A stretch of 64,000 nucleotides of DNA from Muribaculaceae bacterium (GTDB lineage Bacteria; Bacteroidota; Bacteroidia; Bacteroidales; Muribaculaceae): positions 1-64,000 of the forward strand of contig JAGATX010000029.1 of NCBI GenBank assembly GCA_017621055.1. The letters run 5' to 3'. The notes below the pieces were generated by a model. That model saw nothing but the letters and a program-made list of their open reading frames with translations, was not told the origin of the DNA and ran no database searches. Position numbers and translations under genes: made by a program. This document shows, piece by piece, positions 37,901 to 44,928 of the stretch (its first letter is position 1; each line of letters opens with the position of its first letter).

Positions 37901-38171
37901 TAGAGATGCCGCGGTTGAGGGCTGAGCCGTGGGTGTAGACGTCCGTAACGCCGTTGGCATCGATGCTCTGTATTTTTGCACCGTTTGCCACGAAGACTTT
38001 GCCGCCCCAGCCGTTGCCTGTGCGGCAGGCGCCGCCGGCATAGCTCAGATCGGAGCCGGAATAGATCCATTTTTGAGTAACAGTAGGTTCAACAGCAGAT
38101 TGCTGCGCTACTGCGGCGGCTGTCGCCAGGACGGCGAGGCCCAGCGCCACTTTGCGTAACGTTAAATTCAT
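34911..38171 (-). CDS. Giant surface protein, tandem paralogue
   Basis: A 1086-residue protein with the same layout as its downstream neighbour: signal peptide (1-22), N-terminal propeller-like region, two SusE/F-like modules (VYLAGQIQGWN and LYVRGSFNGWD), Ig-like segment, C-terminal propeller-like region and a sorting tail ending KVVIR. Long blocks are identical or nearly so (for example GPTVWTNQFVISDETG and GSPCVAFQGSGD), showing gene duplication. A short insert (EEPAESPGMSRAAAKVTPS) is unique to this copy. The leader next to the ATG is identical in both genes. Each copy has its own promoter and terminator, so they can be expressed separately. Confidence 0.85.
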   Translation of the reverse strand: MNLTLRKVALGLAVLATAAAVAQQSAVEPTVTQKWIYSGSDLSYAGGACRTGNGWGGKVFVANGAKIQSIDANGVTDVYTHGSALNRGISIDDAGNILAMVGWPPGAGSWAGGKCDKFILLKSSDNYASATKVTVTVPTTPAYTVGGSYVFARSIGDFTSEAGGLFYYVANVAKNPMPIVIANSQGVQLPKGVTAEFSAANTMATAVPSVEKMSDLAGLDDVANTFYYRTGSAHTQIGYVDAEGKAAYLKVPTSLPAGWSLQTQNGFDVFTLGAHTYQIRMAGPTVWTNQFVISDETGNVVFHSDYTGEYAISNAKTGSGCNIVARKVSPYKVEIYQVYLTSGTDKCFAAMYEMTIPEPERPSTNVYLAGQIQGWNPQNALEFDYADGKYTLAYEGDWPQGFKLSTAKGDWTTFENAGFHIDGTSIISTGNTYNLADGTGQGEDANIKIAKGTYVFTVDLAARTLTVTGEEYQEPFEAPELYVRGSFNGWDLTAPMTTDGEVVDGYVTYTWQAHELSGAFKIGTADWNISLGSYADGGLAVDGAGAYTLQPTTTGGDITADLYKPQFTLRYPAKVGDPVLTVACMSRPAPMEGLNPFAYDVRGSLGDNNTFNVNFKATAAATSGRISFYDSEGNNILNHTLGSVDAGENSEVVDLTYLPNGEYTWAVTLNNNTDRTNPEVMFTAPASWANEGAKNYKSTGAAVVITDPESDAYGYIVVGHGHAQGYAVFDPTGTQIANPDDINNLFHVGERNASNGSSTSRGDALGGLAVFADWSDAYSGYWIIDPLDPAAPMRNMLMVDGATQAANGTVTVNGIATGSGSPCVAFQGSGDATKMYAFDEDIYGNTLVRYHLGLQTSIMEAPELVLSAYKGKMINTNIEIEPVEQGFFVSQNRANGAEASVPGLMFFDNDGTLLWTGENMGMPSFAGGVAVSCDGKLMANAGYDGYIRISELTFTEEPAESPGMSRAAAKVTPSFTTKYEINLPNTGANSSSWMQLAFDPAGNLHAFSRTGTGYTVVALPSSSATTPAKAAFTFQNSTGIEGIEVGADGAPARFFNLQGVEVPADRLAPGIYIRRQGSNSSKVVIR

Positions 38172-38232
38172 GTTACTGATTTTTAGGGTTGGTATTAGGT
38201 TGATATAAAAGGAATTTTTAATGGAAATTGGC

Positions 38233-38262
38233 CAAAATTACGACAAAAAACCGAATAAACAA
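38233..38262 (-). promoter_or_regulatory. Promoter of the second giant paralogue
   Basis: The minus strand reads TTG at 38262-38260 and TAATTTTG at 38240-38233 with a 19-bp spacer. The TTG sits in the loop of the preceding gene's terminator hairpin. Confidence 0.6.
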
Positions 38263-38270
38263 TATTCGGT
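38245..38270 (-). terminator. Intrinsic terminator after tcdA
   Basis: Perfect 8-bp arms ACCGAATA/TATTCGGT (38263-38270 and 38250-38257) with a 5-nt loop are followed by a T-run on the minus strand, about 70 nt after the tcdA stop. It overlaps the promoter of the next gene and could double as an operator. Confidence 0.7.
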
Positions 38271-38337
38271 AATAAAAATTTTAAATATTTAACAGTCGAA
38301 CTTTCGCAAATATAATTTTCTCCTGACCTCTGACCTC

Positions 38338-39069
38338 TCAATGAGTCCGGCGGTAAATTTCGGCTACCACGAGCGCCGCCAGGCGCGTGCCGAAGGTCAT
38401 GGTAATATGGGCAAAGGTACCGTTTGCGCGGGCATCGCCCTGCTGGGGTATGCTCTCGGGGGAATAGACGCACGTGAATTTTCGGGCGGGAAATACGCCG
38501 GAGCGGCGGAAACGGGTGCGCAGGGCGCGTGCCAGCGGGCAGCCTTCCACCTTCCAGAACTCGGCGGCGGCCACGCGCCCGGGGTCGAGCTTGCGGGCGG
38601 CGCCCATCGACGAGAAGAAGGCGCCTCGCGGCGCCGTGGCGGCATCGGTACAGCGCAGGATGAGGTCGGCCTTGTCGGAAAGCGAATCGATTGCATCGAC
38701 AACATAATCGAAACTGCCGAGGTCGAAAGAACCGGCATTGGCCGGAGAATAAGCCTCGACGCGCGGGGTGAAGACGCCGTCGGGATTGATTGCGGCGAAC
38801 CGTTCGGCGAGCACCTCGGCTTTGGGTCGGCCTATGGTAGGTTCGAGGGCCGGCAGCTGCCGGTTGATGTTCGACGGCGCCACCGAGTCGGGGTCCACCA
38901 GAGTGATGTGTCCCACGGCCGTGCGCGCCAGCGCCTCGGCGCACCACGAGCCCACGCCGCCCAGCCCGAAGACCGCCACGCGGCACTGATGCAAAATATT
39001 CATCATCGGCGAACCCGCGACTATCGCCGTGCGTTCAAAATATAAGGTATTATGGCCACTTGCATTCAT
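38338..39069 (-). CDS. tcdA: tRNA threonylcarbamoyladenosine dehydratase (ThiF/E1-like)
   Basis: ATP-dependent enzyme that cyclises t6A37 of tRNA to ct6A. The 243-residue protein has the E1-like nucleotide site VFGLGGVGSW at 34-42, followed by ALARTAVGHITLVDPDSVAPSN (split), NRQLPAL, KAEVLAER and VDAIDSLSDKADLI. These follow TcdA more closely than ThiF or MoeB. I chose the ATG at 39069. A -7 box lies so close upstream that the mRNA may be nearly leaderless. It is divergent from the flippase-like gene. Confidence 0.88.
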   Translation of the reverse strand: MNASGHNTLYFERTAIVAGSPMMNILHQCRVAVFGLGGVGSWCAEALARTAVGHITLVDPDSVAPSNINRQLPALEPTIGRPKAEVLAERFAAINPDGVFTPRVEAYSPANAGSFDLGSFDYVVDAIDSLSDKADLILRCTDAATAPRGAFFSSMGAARKLDPGRVAAAEFWKVEGCPLARALRTRFRRSGVFPARKFTCVYSPESIPQQGDARANGTFAHITMTFGTRLAALVVAEIYRRTH

Positions 39070-39077
39070 ACGTGGTG

Positions 39078-39107
39078 CAAAAATACACAAAAAAATTGTA
39101 ACTTTGC
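39078..39107. promoter_or_regulatory. Divergent promoter region between tcdA and the plus-strand run
   Basis: TAACTTTGC at 39099-39107 faces right toward the gene at 39143, and the complement of TATTTTTG at 39078-39085 faces left toward tcdA. The two -7 boxes lie only about 14 bp apart, so the polymerases probably compete. No clear -33 element is seen for either. Confidence 0.5.
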
Positions 39108-39142
39108 AGCGCTAAGCGCCGCGCTATTCATCACCCGCGACA

Positions 39143-40270
39143 ATGGCACATTCACCGCAAAAGGAAATGATATCCGAAAACAAGAAGAAGAAAGGCTTGG
39201 GAGCACTCCTCAAGTATGTGATACCGCTCATCATAAGCGTTGGGCTGTGTTACCTTCTGTTCACGGGCATAGATTTCGGCGAGATGGTGTCCATTATCCG
39301 CAATCAGTGCGATTTCCGGTGGATAGCGCTTGCCATGGGTGTGAGTATCGTAAGTTTCGTGTGCCGTGCGTTCCGCTGGCGCATACAGCTCCGGGCCCTC
39401 GGCATCGACCCGCCGATACGTGCGCTCATATACAGTATTTTCGGCACATATTCGGTCAACCTGGTATTTCCGCGTCTGGGCGAGGTGTGGCGCACCGGCT
39501 ATATAGCCCAGCGCCAGCACGCGCAGTTCACCACCGTGTTCGGCTCGATGGTTGCCGACCGCCTTGCCGACACGTTCACCGTGGCCATCATGGCCGTTAT
39601 AGTGTTCTTTCTGGCCTCCGACGCCATCCTGGATTTTCTGCGCGCCAACGTAGAGAGCTATGCGGCGATAGGCAATTTTTTGTCGTCGCCGTGGATATGG
39701 GGCACGGCCATGGTGCTCGTCGCCGCCGTATGGATCTTCATGACCCGGCGCACGACCACGCCCTGGGTGGTGCGCGTGCAGCAGATAATACGCGAGCTGT
39801 GGGACGGCTTCGCCGTCATTGTTCGCATGCCCCGCAAAGGGCAATGGCTGCTGTGGACCCTCGGCATATGGGGGTGTTTCAGCGCCCAGATGCTGATATG
39901 CTTCCAGGCCTTCCCGTTCACGCGCCAGATCCTCGCCGAGCACGGCGTGATAGCCGGCGTGGTGACCTTTGTGCTCGCCAGCCTGTCGATGGGCGTGCCC
40001 TCCAACGGCGGCATAGGCCCCTGGCAGTGGGCGGTGATCTTCGCCCTGAGCATCTACGGCTGCGGCCGCAGCGAGGCGGCGGCGTTCGCCAACCTGGTGT
40101 TAGGCACGCAGACGCTCATGCTCATCGTATTAGGTATCTTCACCTTCGCGGCCATAAGTCTGGACCGCAAGAAGATGCTGGCGGCGGCAAAATCGGTTAA
40201 GAACAAACTCAACGACATAAGAACCACAACAACTAACATCACATCCAAAAGCAAATGGCAAAAGTCGTAA
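39143..40270 (+). CDS. Flippase-like membrane protein (LPG synthase TM domain family)
   Basis: A 375-residue integral membrane protein with about eight hydrophobic helices, starting after a Lys-rich N-terminus. It matches the lysylphosphatidylglycerol synthase TM-domain/UPF0104 family: FVCRAFRWRIQLRAL, then FGTYSVNLVFPRLGEVWR, a run with Gly-Glu and Arg typical of these transporters, and MGVPSNGGIGPWQWA near residue 280. Relatives flip lipids or sugar-lipids or anchor glycosylation. It heads the glycosyltransferase run. An alternative start at MISENKKKK is possible. Confidence 0.87.
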   Translation: MAHSPQKEMISENKKKKGLGALLKYVIPLIISVGLCYLLFTGIDFGEMVSIIRNQCDFRWIALAMGVSIVSFVCRAFRWRIQLRALGIDPPIRALIYSIFGTYSVNLVFPRLGEVWRTGYIAQRQHAQFTTVFGSMVADRLADTFTVAIMAVIVFFLASDAILDFLRANVESYAAIGNFLSSPWIWGTAMVLVAAVWIFMTRRTTTPWVVRVQQIIRELWDGFAVIVRMPRKGQWLLWTLGIWGCFSAQMLICFQAFPFTRQILAEHGVIAGVVTFVLASLSMGVPSNGGIGPWQWAVIFALSIYGCGRSEAAAFANLVLGTQTLMLIVLGIFTFAAISLDRKKMLAAAKSVKNKLNDIRTTTTNITSKSKWQKS

Positions 40271-41454
40271 TAATAGGCTGCGGGGGCGTGGGCACGGTAG
40301 TGGCCCACAAATGCGCGCAGCACCCCGAGGTTTTCGGCGAGATAGTAATAGCGAGCCGCACTCTGGCAAAGTGCGAGAAAGTAGTTAAGGCCATCGGGCG
40401 CCCCAATGTGAGCGCCGACAGCGTGGACGCCGACGATGTGGAGCAGCTCGTGGCACTCTTCGGGCGCCATAAGCCCGACATGGTGATCAACGTGGCGCTG
40501 CCCTATCAGGACCTCACCATCATGGAGGCGTGTCTGCGCTCGGGCGTGAACTATCTCGACACCGCCAACTACGAGCCGCGCGACGTTGCCCACTTCGAAT
40601 ACAGCTGGCAGTGGGCATATGCCGAGCGCTTCGAGAAAGCGGGGCTGACGGCCATCCTGGGCTGCGGCTTCGACCCGGGCGTGAGCGGCGTGTTCACCGC
40701 CTATGCCGCCAAGCACTACTTCTCGGCCATGGAGACCCTCGATATCGTGGACTGCAACGCCGGCGACCACGGCAAGGCTTTCGCCACAAACTTCAACCCC
40801 GAAATCAACATACGCGAAATCACGCAGAACGGCCGATACTGGGAGGAAGGACGGTGGGTGGTGACAAAACCGCTGGAATACCACCGCAGCCTCACCTACC
40901 CCAACATAGGACCGCGCGAGAGCTATCTCCTCTACCACGAGGAGCTGGAGAGCCTCGTCAAGAACTACCCCACCATCAAGCGGGCCCGCTTCTGGATGAC
41001 TTTCGGTCAGGAATACCTCACCCATCTGCGCGTTATCCAGGACATAGGCATGGCGCGCATCGACGAGGTGGACTACAACGGCACCAAGATAGTGCCCCTG
41101 CAGTTCCTCAAGGCTGTGCTGCCCAACCCCCAGGACCTGGGCGAGAACTACCACGGCGAGACCTCCATAGGCTGCCGCATATCCGGCAAGGACAAGGAGG
41201 GCAAGCCCCTGACGTACTACATATATAACAACTGCTCCCACGAGGAGGCATACAGGGAAACGGGCATGCAGGCCGTGAGCTATACCACGGGCGTTCCCGC
41301 CATGTGCGGCGCCATGATGTTCCTCACCGGAAAGTGGAACCTCAAGGGCGTGCGCAACGTCGAGGAATTCGACCCCGATCCGTTCCTCGCCGCCATCGCC
41401 GAAAACGGGCTGCCCTGGCACGAGGTTGTCGGGGGCGACCTGGAGATGGACTGA
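40255..41454 (+). CDS. Carboxynorspermidine dehydrogenase (saccharopine dehydrogenase family)
   Basis: A 399-residue cytoplasmic NADPH enzyme with the Rossmann motif VVIIGCGGVG at residues 4-13 and the family blocks ANYEPRDV, GCGFDPGVSGVF and HGETSIGCRISGKDKEG. It makes carboxynorspermidine (or carboxyspermidine) from a diamine and aspartate semialdehyde in polyamine synthesis. The partner decarboxylase is not in the window. Its start overlaps the flippase-like stop by 16 nt, so it is cotranscribed with glycan genes without an obvious metabolic link. Confidence 0.9.
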   Translation: MAKVVIIGCGGVGTVVAHKCAQHPEVFGEIVIASRTLAKCEKVVKAIGRPNVSADSVDADDVEQLVALFGRHKPDMVINVALPYQDLTIMEACLRSGVNYLDTANYEPRDVAHFEYSWQWAYAERFEKAGLTAILGCGFDPGVSGVFTAYAAKHYFSAMETLDIVDCNAGDHGKAFATNFNPEINIREITQNGRYWEEGRWVVTKPLEYHRSLTYPNIGPRESYLLYHEELESLVKNYPTIKRARFWMTFGQEYLTHLRVIQDIGMARIDEVDYNGTKIVPLQFLKAVLPNPQDLGENYHGETSIGCRISGKDKEGKPLTYYIYNNCSHEEAYRETGMQAVSYTTGVPAMCGAMMFLTGKWNLKGVRNVEEFDPDPFLAAIAENGLPWHEVVGGDLEMD

Positions 41455-41484
41455 CCCGCCGCAACGAGCACACTCCCGGCTGCC

Positions 41485-42252
41485 ATGGACGCCAACTTCA
41501 TATCGGCGGTGATCATAACCCGCAACGAGGCCCGCAACATCGAGCGGTGTCTCAACTCCCTCATCGGCGTGGTCGACGAGATTATCGTCGTGGACTCGTG
41601 CTCCGATGACGGCACCGCCGACATATGCCGGCGCTATGGCGCCAAGGTGACGGTGCGCCCCTTTGCGGGCTACGGGCCGCAGCGCCAGTATGCGTGCACC
41701 CTCGCCAACGGCCGCTACGTGCTGAGCGTCGATGCCGATGAAGTTCTCACCGAAGAGCTGCGCGCCGCCTTGCGGCAGCTGCGCCGCGAGCCGTTCCGCC
41801 ACCGCGCCTACTGCTGCGAGGTGGTGAACTACATATGCGGCCGGCCGGTACGCCACGGCGGTCTCGAGCCGGTGTGCGAAACGCGCCTGTTCGACAAGCG
41901 CTACGCCACATGGAACCTGCTGGACGTGGGTGAGCACCTCACCTACGCCGGCGACATACGCCCCATGCGCCTCGACGGCAGCATACACCACTACCGCAGC
42001 GCCACCTTCGAGGAGTACGAGGCCAAGGAACTGCGCCATGCGCGGTTGCGCGGCCGGCTCATGGCCGCCGCCGGCATCAGCGCCACGCCGCCGGCACAGT
42101 ATCTGCGCGCCACGGCGGCATTTGTGGGCTGCGGTGTTGCCGACGGCGCCATTTTCGACGGCAGCCGCGGTCTGCGCATAGCCCTCACGCGGTTCCGCGC
42201 CACCCTCGAGGCATACCGCACCGCCCGCCACATATCCAAAAAGCGCCGATGA
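41485..42252 (+). CDS. Glycosyltransferase family 2 (LPS core WaaE-like)
   Basis: A 255-residue GT-A enzyme. The N-terminal signature is SAVIITRNEARNIERCLNSL, with nucleotide-binding DSCSDDGT near residues 36-43 and the metal-binding SVDADEVL near 82-89. The C-terminal half (GGLEPVCETRLFDKR) resembles WaaE/KdtX-type enzymes of LPS core synthesis. It transfers a sugar to a cell-surface lipid-linked acceptor at the inner membrane. The next gene overlaps it by 4 nt. Confidence 0.9.
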   Translation: MDANFISAVIITRNEARNIERCLNSLIGVVDEIIVVDSCSDDGTADICRRYGAKVTVRPFAGYGPQRQYACTLANGRYVLSVDADEVLTEELRAALRQLRREPFRHRAYCCEVVNYICGRPVRHGGLEPVCETRLFDKRYATWNLLDVGEHLTYAGDIRPMRLDGSIHHYRSATFEEYEAKELRHARLRGRLMAAAGISATPPAQYLRATAAFVGCGVADGAIFDGSRGLRIALTRFRATLEAYRTARHISKKRR

Positions 42253-43334
42253 ACGTACTGCAGCTCATATCCAACAAGGTGTGGGGCGGCGGCGAACGCT
42301 ATGCCCTCGACCTGAGCCGCGCCCTCGCCGCCGACGGCCATTCCGTAGGGGTGATCACGCGGCGGTGCGCTGCCGTCGACGAGCCTTTTGCCGCCGCCGG
42401 CTTCGTGCCGGGGCATCTTCCGCTGGGCGGCGTCCTCGATTTCTACAGCCCGCTGCAGCTGTCCAGGGTGCTCAACCGCATCGACGGACCCGTGGTGGTG
42501 CATTGCCATAATTTCAAGACGGCGCGCACTGCGGTTTGGGCGCGCCGACTGTCGCGACGCGCCGGCAACGTGAAAATAGTGGTCACGCGCCATCTTGCGC
42601 GACCGGCGGCAACCTCGGCGAGCGCCGCTGAGCTTTACGGCGCCATCGACGCCCTGATTTTTGTTTCGGACTATGCGCGGCGCACATTCATAAGCACGTC
42701 GCCGACCGTCGATGCCGAGAAAGTGCATGTGGTGCCCAACGCGCTGGCCTCGCCGCCGCCGTTGACCGAAAAAAGCAGCGGCGCACCTATAGAAATTCTT
42801 TATCTGGGGCGCATAGACCCCGAAAAGGGACTTGACGTCCTTATCGACGCACTCGCCAAACTGCCTCCCGACCTGCCGGAGTGCCACCTCACCGTTGCCG
42901 GCACGGGCACGGCGCGAGATGTCATGCCCCTTCTGCGCCTTGGCCGCCAGGCCGGCATCGACAGCCGGATAGACTGGAAAGGATTTGTTTCCGACCCGTC
43001 GGCACTGCTGGCATCGGCACACATCGGCGTGCTGCCCACGCGCGCTCCCGAGGCGTTCGGCCTCGCGCTTCTGGAGTATATGCATTCGGGATGCGTTCCC
43101 GTCACCAGCGACAGCGGCGCCCAGCCCGAGATAGTAACCGACGGTGTCGACGGTGCTGTCTTCGCCGCCGGCGACGCCGCGGCTCTTGCCGACGCCCTGA
43201 CGCCCCTCATTGCCGACAGCGCCCTGCGCCACCGCCTTGGCCTCGCCGCCGCACAAACGGCGCGCAGCCGCTTTGACTACACTGATTTTTATAAAAATAT
43301 AACCAAAATTTACCGGGCAACCATAGCTCCATGA
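42249..43334 (+). CDS. Glycosyltransferase family 4
   Basis: A 361-residue GT-B enzyme. The N-terminus reads VLQLISNKVWGGGERYALDLS, with the acceptor-side GGGE motif. The donor domain has YLGRIDPEKGLDVLIDAL near 183-200 and APEAFGLALLEYMHSGCVPVTS near 265-286, with the conserved E-x7-E. It probably extends an LPS core or related glycan. Four-nt overlaps on both sides indicate a coupled operon. Confidence 0.91.
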   Translation: MNVLQLISNKVWGGGERYALDLSRALAADGHSVGVITRRCAAVDEPFAAAGFVPGHLPLGGVLDFYSPLQLSRVLNRIDGPVVVHCHNFKTARTAVWARRLSRRAGNVKIVVTRHLARPAATSASAAELYGAIDALIFVSDYARRTFISTSPTVDAEKVHVVPNALASPPPLTEKSSGAPIEILYLGRIDPEKGLDVLIDALAKLPPDLPECHLTVAGTGTARDVMPLLRLGRQAGIDSRIDWKGFVSDPSALLASAHIGVLPTRAPEAFGLALLEYMHSGCVPVTSDSGAQPEIVTDGVDGAVFAAGDAAALADALTPLIADSALRHRLGLAAAQTARSRFDYTDFYKNITKIYRATIAP

Positions 43335-44104
43335 AGTATATAGTATTGATAAATCCGCGATTTTCGCATACCGCCGTCGGCCCGCTTGCCCACGCCACGG
43401 TGCAGTATGGCATCCCCGATGCCAGCGATATCATCTACCGGGGGCGCAACCTTGTTGTGCGCCTGCGCGGCGAGAATATTGTGGTGAAGGCTTTCGGCAT
43501 GCCGGGGATGGTGAAAGGCGCAATCTACGGGTACATGCGCCGCTCCAAGGCACTGCGCGCATACTCCAATGCCTTGCGTCTGAGAGCCATGGGCATACCC
43601 ACCCCCGAGCCTTATTTTGCCGGCGAGGTGCGCGATGGTCTGGGCCTGTTGCGCCAGTCGTACTATGCGTGCGCGGCGCTCGACGGCTGGAGCGAGCTAC
43701 GCGGTGTGGAGAAAAATCCTGATTTTCCGGAGATAGCGCGCGCCCTCGCCGAATTTATCTTCAATCTGCACACCCACGGAGTGTACATGGCCGATTTCAC
43801 GCCCGGCAACGTGCTGTACCGGCGCGAGGGCGGCAAATACCTGTTCATGTTGGTGGATATCAACCGCATGGAGTTCGATGTGGACGACTGGAACATGCTT
43901 CTCGACAATTTCCGCGCCATGCTCGATACCGCCGAGGGCGTCGCCGTCGTGGGCCGCGAGTATGCCAAGGTGCTGGAGCGCAGCAACGTATATCACTCAC
44001 TCGGAAACCTTGAGGAAGAGCTGGTGGAGCGCTACCGCCGCCACACGGCGCGTCTGCTGCGCAATCGCAAAATCAAAAATCTGTTCCGACGCAAAAAGAA
44101 ATGA
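43331..44104 (+). CDS. Lipopolysaccharide kinase InaA/WaaP-like protein
   Basis: A 257-residue kinase-fold protein of the Kdo/WaaP family, which phosphorylates sugars of the LPS inner core. The catalytic-loop motif YMADFTPGNVLY keeps the Asp (residue 155) and Asn, and VDINRM corresponds to the metal-binding DFG region. The N-terminal lysine is likely the one in ENIVVKAFG. The fold is complete and looks active. Flanking glycosyltransferases support a role in core modification. Confidence 0.86.
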   Translation: MKYIVLINPRFSHTAVGPLAHATVQYGIPDASDIIYRGRNLVVRLRGENIVVKAFGMPGMVKGAIYGYMRRSKALRAYSNALRLRAMGIPTPEPYFAGEVRDGLGLLRQSYYACAALDGWSELRGVEKNPDFPEIARALAEFIFNLHTHGVYMADFTPGNVLYRREGGKYLFMLVDINRMEFDVDDWNMLLDNFRAMLDTAEGVAVVGREYAKVLERSNVYHSLGNLEEELVERYRRHTARLLRNRKIKNLFRRKKK

Positions 44105-44928
44105 GCAAACACATACCCATAAGCGCCATAGTGCACACCTACAACGCCGCCGAGCACCTCGACGAGTGCCTGCGCGCCCTCGCTCCAGCCGACGAAATAC
44201 TGGTTGTGGACATGGAGAGTACCGACGACACCGTGGCCATCGCCCGCCGTCACGGCGCGCGCGTGGTGGTTAAGGAGCGCGGCGAACACCGGCTTCCCGA
44301 AGCATACCGCGACTTCGCCATCCACGAGGCCGCCAACGACTGGGTGCTGGTGGTCGACGCCGACGAGCTGGTGCCCACCGAACTGTGGAAGTTCCTGCGC
44401 GGCGAGCTTGAGCGCGACGACAGTCCGCGAGCATATCTCATTCCCATCAAGAACTACTTCATGGGCAAGTGGATGCGGTGCTACTACCCTGACTACATCC
44501 TGCGCTTCTTCAACCGCGTGGGGGCGCACTGGCCCTATGCAGTGCACTCGCGTCCCTCGCACGTCGGCCCCGAGATTGTGATACCGGCGTCGCGGACCGA
44601 CCTGGCGTTTGTGCATCTTGCCAACGAGAGCGTGGGGCGCACCTTAACAAAAATGAACGGCTACACCGACAACGAGGCCATACGTCGCGAAAAGGGCTTC
44701 AGTCCGTTCAAGATGCTCTATGAGCCCGGCTTCCGCTTCTTCAAGACCTACGTGCTCAAGGGCGGCTTCCGCGAAGGGTGGCCCGGATTCATCCATGCCG
44801 TCCACGACGGCATATACCGCTTTGCCGCCCTGGCGAAAATCGCCGAGAAGCAGCGGACGCAGGCCGGCAGCGACGTGGAGCGCGACGCCGACCGCATTCT
44901 CAATAATTCCGACAAAAAACCATGCTGA
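44101..44928 (+). CDS. Glycosyltransferase family 2
   Basis: A 275-residue GT-A enzyme with SAIVHTYNAAEHLDECL at 8-24, DMESTDDT at 37-44 and VVDADELVP near 85-93. The middle contains FMGKWMRCYYPDYILRFFNR, a pattern of the WaaE-like subgroup, so it resembles the GT2 three genes upstream but is clearly diverged. It is the last sugar gene in the run and overlaps the nucleoside kinase by 7 nt. Confidence 0.9.
   Translation: MSKHIPISAIVHTYNAAEHLDECLRALAPADEILVVDMESTDDTVAIARRHGARVVVKERGEHRLPEAYRDFAIHEAANDWVLVVDADELVPTELWKFLRGELERDDSPRAYLIPIKNYFMGKWMRCYYPDYILRFFNRVGAHWPYAVHSRPSHVGPEIVIPASRTDLAFVHLANESVGRTLTKMNGYTDNEAIRREKGFSPFKMLYEPGFRFFKTYVLKGGFREGWPGFIHAVHDGIYRFAALAKIAEKQRTQAGSDVERDADRILNNSDKKPC

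Noticed and set aside
38195-38986. A 263-codon minus-strand frame overlapping tcdA
   Set aside because: Its sequence is Arg/Gly-rich without motifs. The TcdA frame has a full E1-like motif set.
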